This document shows, one piece after another, positions 60,582 to 64,000 of a stretch of DNA of 64,000 nt. A program made the translations under genes and the position numbers. Every line of letters begins with the position of its first letter. Position 1 is the first letter of the stretch. The notes under the pieces are model-generated. The model was not told the DNA's origin and did not search any database. It worked only from the letters and a program-made list of their open reading frames with translations. Origin of the DNA: JAYSYM01 sp964543475 (lineage in GTDB: Bacteria > Bdellovibrionota > Bdellovibrionia > Bdellovibrionales > JAMPXM01); assembly GCA_964543475.1 (NCBI GenBank), contig CAZIYJ010000003.1, positions 310,001-374,000 on the forward strand, in the 5' to 3' direction.

Positions 60582-61619
60582 ATGAACGCATCAAAGCTTC
60601 TTCCGATATTCGAAACTGATCGACTTATCTTGCGCGGAGTGGAGTTGCGAGATGCGCCTGCATATAAGAAGCACTTCATTGATTACGAAATTATTCGACA
60701 TCTTTCTCATCAATGTCCGTGGCCATATCCTGAAGATGGCGTCACAGATTTTATCCAGAACTTTGTTTTGCCGAAGCAAGGACGTGATCGTTGGGTTTGG
60801 GGAATTTTCGAAAAACCAAATCCATCTGAGTTAATAGGAATTGTAGATTTATGGCGAGGGGGAATTCCGGAGCATCGTGGGTTTTGGCTTGGAAAACAGT
60901 TCTGGGGTAAGGGCTACATGTCTGAAGCCGTGCAGCCCGTTATGGACTTTGCATTCGATGCTCTGAATTTTGAAAACCTCGTGTTCTCGAATGCCCTCGG
61001 TAATGAACGCTCTCGCCGAATTAAAGAAAAAACTGGTGCCCGTTTCGTAGGGACGCGGCCTTCGAAGCTAGTTGATCCTCAATATACTCATTCAGAAACA
61101 TGGGAGCTTACGAAAGCCGAATGGCGAGCGTTCCGAAAAGCTCCGCAACCGATGCTGCGCTCGTCAACTCGAGCGGTGCTACTAACTCCTCAGAATGAAG
61201 TTCTGATGATGGAACTTGAAAACGATAAAATGAAATGGCGAGGATGGATTACTCCCGGTGGCGGAGTTGAAGACGGCGAAGATGAGATCACGGCAATTCG
61301 AAGAGAGCTTCACGAGGAGCTTGGGCTTGTAGACTTTGAAGTTGGGCCGCTGATTTGGAAGCGAAGCCATTGTCTTCACTGGGCCGAGCAATTTATTGAG
61401 CAAACTGAAAATTACTATCTGATCAAGACTGAAAAGTTTGAGCCACAGCCGACACTTGAGCTAAATGAATTTGAGAAGGCTGCGTTTAAGGGATTTAAGT
61501 GGTGGAGTCTCGACGAGTTGAGAGTGAGTAACGAAGTCTTTGCGCCGCGATCGCTGGGATTGGTTTTAGAGGATATTGTTGTGAGTGGTCCGCCTTTGCT
61601 CCCGAAGATCGTTTGGTAG
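60582..61619 (+). CDS. GNAT acetyltransferase-Nudix hydrolase fusion
   Basis: This 345-residue protein has an N-terminal GNAT domain (TDRLILRGVELRDAPAYKKH, WLGKQFWGKGYMSEAVQPVM, NERSRRIKEKTGARFVG) and a C-terminal Nudix domain whose box GGGVEDGEDEITAIRRELHE continues ELGL (about 226-249) and fits GX5EX7REUXEEXGU. Acetylation and nucleoside-diphosphate hydrolysis are thus encoded in one polypeptide. Substrates are unknown. The GNAT part resembles RimJ/RimL-type enzymes. Confidence 0.85.
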   Translation: MNASKLLPIFETDRLILRGVELRDAPAYKKHFIDYEIIRHLSHQCPWPYPEDGVTDFIQNFVLPKQGRDRWVWGIFEKPNPSELIGIVDLWRGGIPEHRGFWLGKQFWGKGYMSEAVQPVMDFAFDALNFENLVFSNALGNERSRRIKEKTGARFVGTRPSKLVDPQYTHSETWELTKAEWRAFRKAPQPMLRSSTRAVLLTPQNEVLMMELENDKMKWRGWITPGGGVEDGEDEITAIRRELHEELGLVDFEVGPLIWKRSHCLHWAEQFIEQTENYYLIKTEKFEPQPTLELNEFEKAAFKGFKWWSLDELRVSNEVFAPRSLGLVLEDIVVSGPPLLPKIVW

Positions 61620-61776
61620 AAAGTGATGTCGCGGATGCCCGTGCTCGTGCGAAAGCAGCGAAGGCTCTTGGCCACAATTTTTTTTTCATGCACGGAAGGC
61701 TACTTCGGCCCCTATTTGTCGCAAGCTCGGTTTCGAATGGGTTTACGACTACCGTGTTTACGAGTTCAATCACTAA
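61603..61776 (+). pseudogene. Frameshifted C-terminal remnant of a GNAT acetyltransferase
   Basis: A frame reading VESDVADARARAKAAKALGH runs into NFFF at a run of nine T; after a shift at this run the next frame gives HARKATSAPICRKLGFEWVY and ends DYRVYEFNH before TAA at 61774. The joined sequence is a typical GNAT C-terminus (helix, LhAr-x-A-x-x-Y/C-x-k-LGF). No N-terminal half is present, and it overlaps the end of the Nudix gene. It is probably a gene relic. Confidence 0.45.
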
Positions 61777-61852
61777 AACGCACCGTTTCATGACGGATCG
61801 AAAGCGAGTTTTTCGTAAACCTTGCGTAGCTTTGCGGTTAGATTTGTAGCCA

Positions 61853-62455
61853 ATGGCAAAACCGTCTCAAACAGTAAAGAAGATTAGCTCAAAAAAGCAG
61901 TCAAAAACGGCTCCGCTTCCAAAAGTGTCGCCGTGGTTAGCTGACGTTTGGCCAACTGAGCGCGACATCATGATTCGCCCTGATCGTCTTAAGTATGTGC
62001 GAAAGCTCATCAAAGTTGATGGATGTGTGTTTTGTCATGCAGTGAAGGCTGGAAAAGGCTTCAAGAACTTGGTTCTTCACAAGGGTAAGAACGCAAGTGT
62101 GGTCATGAATAAGTTTCCGTACAATCCAGGACACTTATTGATCATTCCAAATGATCATGTTGGGGAATTCACAGACCTAAAGGGCAAAGCGCTCTATGAA
62201 CTTCAAGATCTTCTGAAATTGAGCCTTCAAGTGCTACGCGAAGCTTATGACCCATCTGGTTTCAACGTCGGACTTAATCTTGGTGCGGCGGCGGGAGCAG
62301 GGATTCCTGAGCACATTCATTATCACATCGTTCCTAGATGGAAGGGTGACACGAACTTCTTCCCGTTACTCGCTGATACCAAAGTAATCGTTGAAGACCT
62401 TGAATCCACATTTGATCGTTTGCTACCTTTGTTTAAGGATTTAAGTAATGACTAA
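61853..62455 (+). CDS. HIT-family hydrolase/phosphorylase
   Basis: This 200-residue protein has the histidine triad EHIHYHIVPRW (about 162-172), Cys pair CVFCHAV and NKFPYNPGHLLIIPNDHV. It resembles the Ap4A phosphorylase-like HIT branch, with a basic N-terminal tail. Acts on nucleotide-linked phosphates. It overlaps the epimerase gene by eight bases. Confidence 0.9.
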   Translation: MAKPSQTVKKISSKKQSKTAPLPKVSPWLADVWPTERDIMIRPDRLKYVRKLIKVDGCVFCHAVKAGKGFKNLVLHKGKNASVVMNKFPYNPGHLLIIPNDHVGEFTDLKGKALYELQDLLKLSLQVLREAYDPSGFNVGLNLGAAAGAGIPEHIHYHIVPRWKGDTNFFPLLADTKVIVEDLESTFDRLLPLFKDLSND

Positions 62456-62888
62456 CGTTAAAGGCAAATTTGAATTCGAGCTTGATCACATCGGAATCGC
62501 GGTGACATCGATTGCTGAAGGCTCAAAGTTTTACAAGGCAATGGGATTTGCCGATCCGCATATTGAAGATGTTCCATCAGAAAAAACTAAAACTGGTTTT
62601 TTCAAACTTCAAAACAATTCAAATTTAGAATTGCTCGAATCACTTTCAGATGATGGCGTAATCAAAAAGTTTCTCGATAAACGTGGGCCCGGTATTCATC
62701 ATATCTGTTTAAGAGTGAAAGATATCGAGGCTGTACTTACGCATCTGAAAAGTGAAGGTGTTCGTTTAATTAACGAGACGCCAAAAAAAGGTGCTCACAA
62801 TTGTTTAGTAGCATTCATCCATCCTGCATCGACAGGTGGGGTGTTGATTGAGTTGAGTCAGCCAGCAGGAGGGCATCATGGGTCTTAG
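62448..62888 (+). CDS. Methylmalonyl-CoA epimerase-type glyoxalase-fold protein
   Basis: This 146-residue VOC-fold protein has LDHIGIAVTSIAEGSKFYKAMGF, NSNLELLES, GPGIHHICLRVKDIE and a C-terminal PASTGGVLIELSQP. The His and Glu metal ligands are all present. This is the methylmalonyl-CoA epimerase pattern. It overlaps the HIT gene and the rhomboid gene. Confidence 0.85.
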   Translation: MTNVKGKFEFELDHIGIAVTSIAEGSKFYKAMGFADPHIEDVPSEKTKTGFFKLQNNSNLELLESLSDDGVIKKFLDKRGPGIHHICLRVKDIEAVLTHLKSEGVRLINETPKKGAHNCLVAFIHPASTGGVLIELSQPAGGHHGS

Positions 62889-63669
62889 AGGTGGTGGCGG
62901 CGGCGCTCAAATGAATAATCTCGTGCCTTTTACTCCAATGGTAAAAGTTTTAATGATCATCAACATTGCGATGTGGCTCGTTGGCCAGATGATCATCGAA
63001 AAATATTTTTTATCGAGTCCGTACATTTCAGAGTTTTTAAGTTTGATTCCTTCGTACGTCGTCGAGAAATTTTTTGTTTGGCAGTTCTTTACGTACATGT
63101 TCCTTCACTCAAGCAGCCTGTTTCATATTTTATTCAACATGTTGATGCTTTGGTGGCTCGGTGGTGAGCTTGAACAGCGCTGGGGATCACGCTTCTTCTT
63201 AAGTTTCTATTTAGTCTCTGGAGTTGGTGCGGCGGTTATCTATTGCATTTGCATTTTCATTTACGCAATGGCGACGGGTGATTTGGCTGGCTGGCTTTCG
63301 CCGGTTGTTGGAGCGTCGGGCGCGATATTTGGTCTTTTAGTCGCATACGGAATTATCTTCGGTGAGCGGGTTGTTTACTTCATGATGGTCTTCCCGATGA
63401 AGGCCAAATACTTCGTGATGATCTTAGGTGCGATCGAAGCAGTGAACCTTTTGACTTCGGGAGTATCGGGCAGCCAGGTGGCGAACCTTGCTCACTTGGG
63501 CGGGTTGATTTCGGGTTATTTGTTCCTATTGGTTTATACGAAGTTTAAGCAAGGCCGCTGGCGAAAACAGTCGGGTGGCCGAGGTGGACGAGGCCTAAAA
63601 CTCGTGGTAAACAACGACCCTACTAAAGAGAAAAAAGACAAGGGCGACGGCCCTCGGTACTGGAACTAG
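62878..63669 (+). CDS. Rhomboid-family intramembrane serine protease
   Basis: This 263-residue protein has six predicted membrane helices. The catalytic pair is Ser147 in VVGASGAIFGLL and His206 in NLAHLGGLISGYLF; helix 2 has FLHSSSLFHILFNMLMLWW. AGGAGG precedes the ATG, which lies in the last bases of the epimerase gene. The basic C-terminal tail of about 50 residues is cytoplasmic. It cleaves single-pass membrane proteins; substrate unknown. Confidence 0.92.
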   Translation: MGLRGGGGGAQMNNLVPFTPMVKVLMIINIAMWLVGQMIIEKYFLSSPYISEFLSLIPSYVVEKFFVWQFFTYMFLHSSSLFHILFNMLMLWWLGGELEQRWGSRFFLSFYLVSGVGAAVIYCICIFIYAMATGDLAGWLSPVVGASGAIFGLLVAYGIIFGERVVYFMMVFPMKAKYFVMILGAIEAVNLLTSGVSGSQVANLAHLGGLISGYLFLLVYTKFKQGRWRKQSGGRGGRGLKLVVNNDPTKEKKDKGDGPRYWN

Positions 63670-63689
63670 GCCGAAAAATAGGAGAGCGT

Positions 63690-63938
63690 ATGGGCTTAAA
63701 AAAAGAACTCGATAAATTGAAGTTTGACAGCCGTTTGACTGGCTACAATTTGAACCGCGGCAAACTCAAAAAAGAGGAGCTAGCAGCTCACCTGGCATCT
63801 CTTCCTGATTCAGCTGACAACGTTTACAACGAAGAAGATGATGACTTGGATAACCCAGGTGTTTTCGAAGATGACGACGGCAACGATGATCTTAACGACG
63901 CAGGCGATATGTCTGGCGATGAAGGCAACAACCAGTAA
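63690..63938 (+). CDS. Small acidic C-terminal-tail protein
   Basis: This 82-residue protein has a basic N-terminal part (MGLKKELDKLKFDSRLTGYN) and a very acidic tail (EEDDDLDNPGVFEDDDGND). It has no signal or known motif, and AGGAG precedes the ATG. It lies 21 bases behind the rhomboid gene and may share its message. Confidence 0.6.
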   Translation: MGLKKELDKLKFDSRLTGYNLNRGKLKKEELAAHLASLPDSADNVYNEEDDDLDNPGVFEDDDGNDDLNDAGDMSGDEGNNQ

Positions 63939-63944
63939 TCTAGC

Positions 63945-64000
63945 GTGAATCGATACATTGCCTTAAACCTTCTAACGGTTCTCATCTTTGCATTGAGTTT
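63945..64000 (+). CDS. Start of a further gene, truncated by the window edge
   Basis: GTG at 63945 opens a frame reading VNRYIALNLLTVLIFALS up to the edge. This is a typical signal or membrane segment. There is no obvious ribosome site, so start and function stay open. Confidence 0.4.
   Translation, partial: MNRYIALNLLTVLIFALS

Overview
The window reads as chromosome of a Gram-negative bacterium of the Bdellovibrionota (Bdellovibrio-like) type. The grounds are an Agl/Glt-like envelope machine, a TIGR02147-family regulator, a Gld-type ABC operon, a very high density of lipoproteins, beta-barrel proteins and signal-peptide-bearing orphans, and ordinary housekeeping genes of proteobacterial type. 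Base composition is moderate and fairly even, with a few AT-richer accessory genes. One 100-N assembly gap lies at 10191-10290. The lineage is an inference from gene content; no rRNA gene is present.

Layout. (1) 18-9730: nine tightly packed + strand genes for a trans-envelope machine: two ExbD/TolR-like proteins, a 1001-residue TPR protein, a small exported protein, a glycine-rich transducer with an AgmX/PglI-type C-terminus, a lipoprotein, a beta-barrel protein, a TPR protein and a von Willebrand A lipoprotein, closed by a terminator. (2) 9820-11539: a surface lipoprotein whose Pro/Thr repeat stalk contains the assembly gap. (3) 11878-16977: an MFS transporter, an S23-type four-helix-bundle gene bounded by inverted repeats, and a minus-strand operon of two lipoproteins, a barrel protein and a TerC-like protein. 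(4) 17181-26315: accessory region of exported orphans, a TIGR02147 regulator with a palindromic site, a MNT/HEPN toxin-antitoxin-like pair in one overlapping operon with a secreted HExxH protein and a lipoprotein, and a tRNA-Arg(CCU). (5) 26483-31128: barrel protein, lipoproteins and small proteins. (6) 31220-39162: an NFACT/RqcH-like protein and a six-gene run with a Gld-like ABC exporter (ATPase, permease, GldG-like, DUF4340), a GHMP kinase and a DUF429 protein. (7) 39273-44771: envelope proteins, a HAD/APP1-like phosphatase, a secreted kinase-like protein and a FecR/AgmX-type chimera. (8) 44781-52574: secG, tmk-holB-tatD, gap-pgk-tpiA, a zinc-ribbon protein and ilvA. (9) 52772-64000: an AT-rich exported orphan, a HyuA/HyuB-like pair, cmk, rpsA, small proteins, a GNAT-Nudix fusion followed by a GNAT remnant, then HIT, glyoxalase/epimerase-type and rhomboid genes and a truncated last gene.

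The most unusual material is of four kinds. Short dispersed repeats sit on the 3' ends of genes and even supply their stop codons (MFS, TerC, tatD, tpiA), and one repeat pair encloses the S23-type gene. A TTATAAC-N5-GTTATAA site is shared between the TIGR02147 regulator and a distant exported gene. The MNT-HEPN pair is fused to a winged helix and coupled to exported proteins. Several exported orphans share a mature N-terminal C-x-x-[LV]-F signature, one of them kinase-like.
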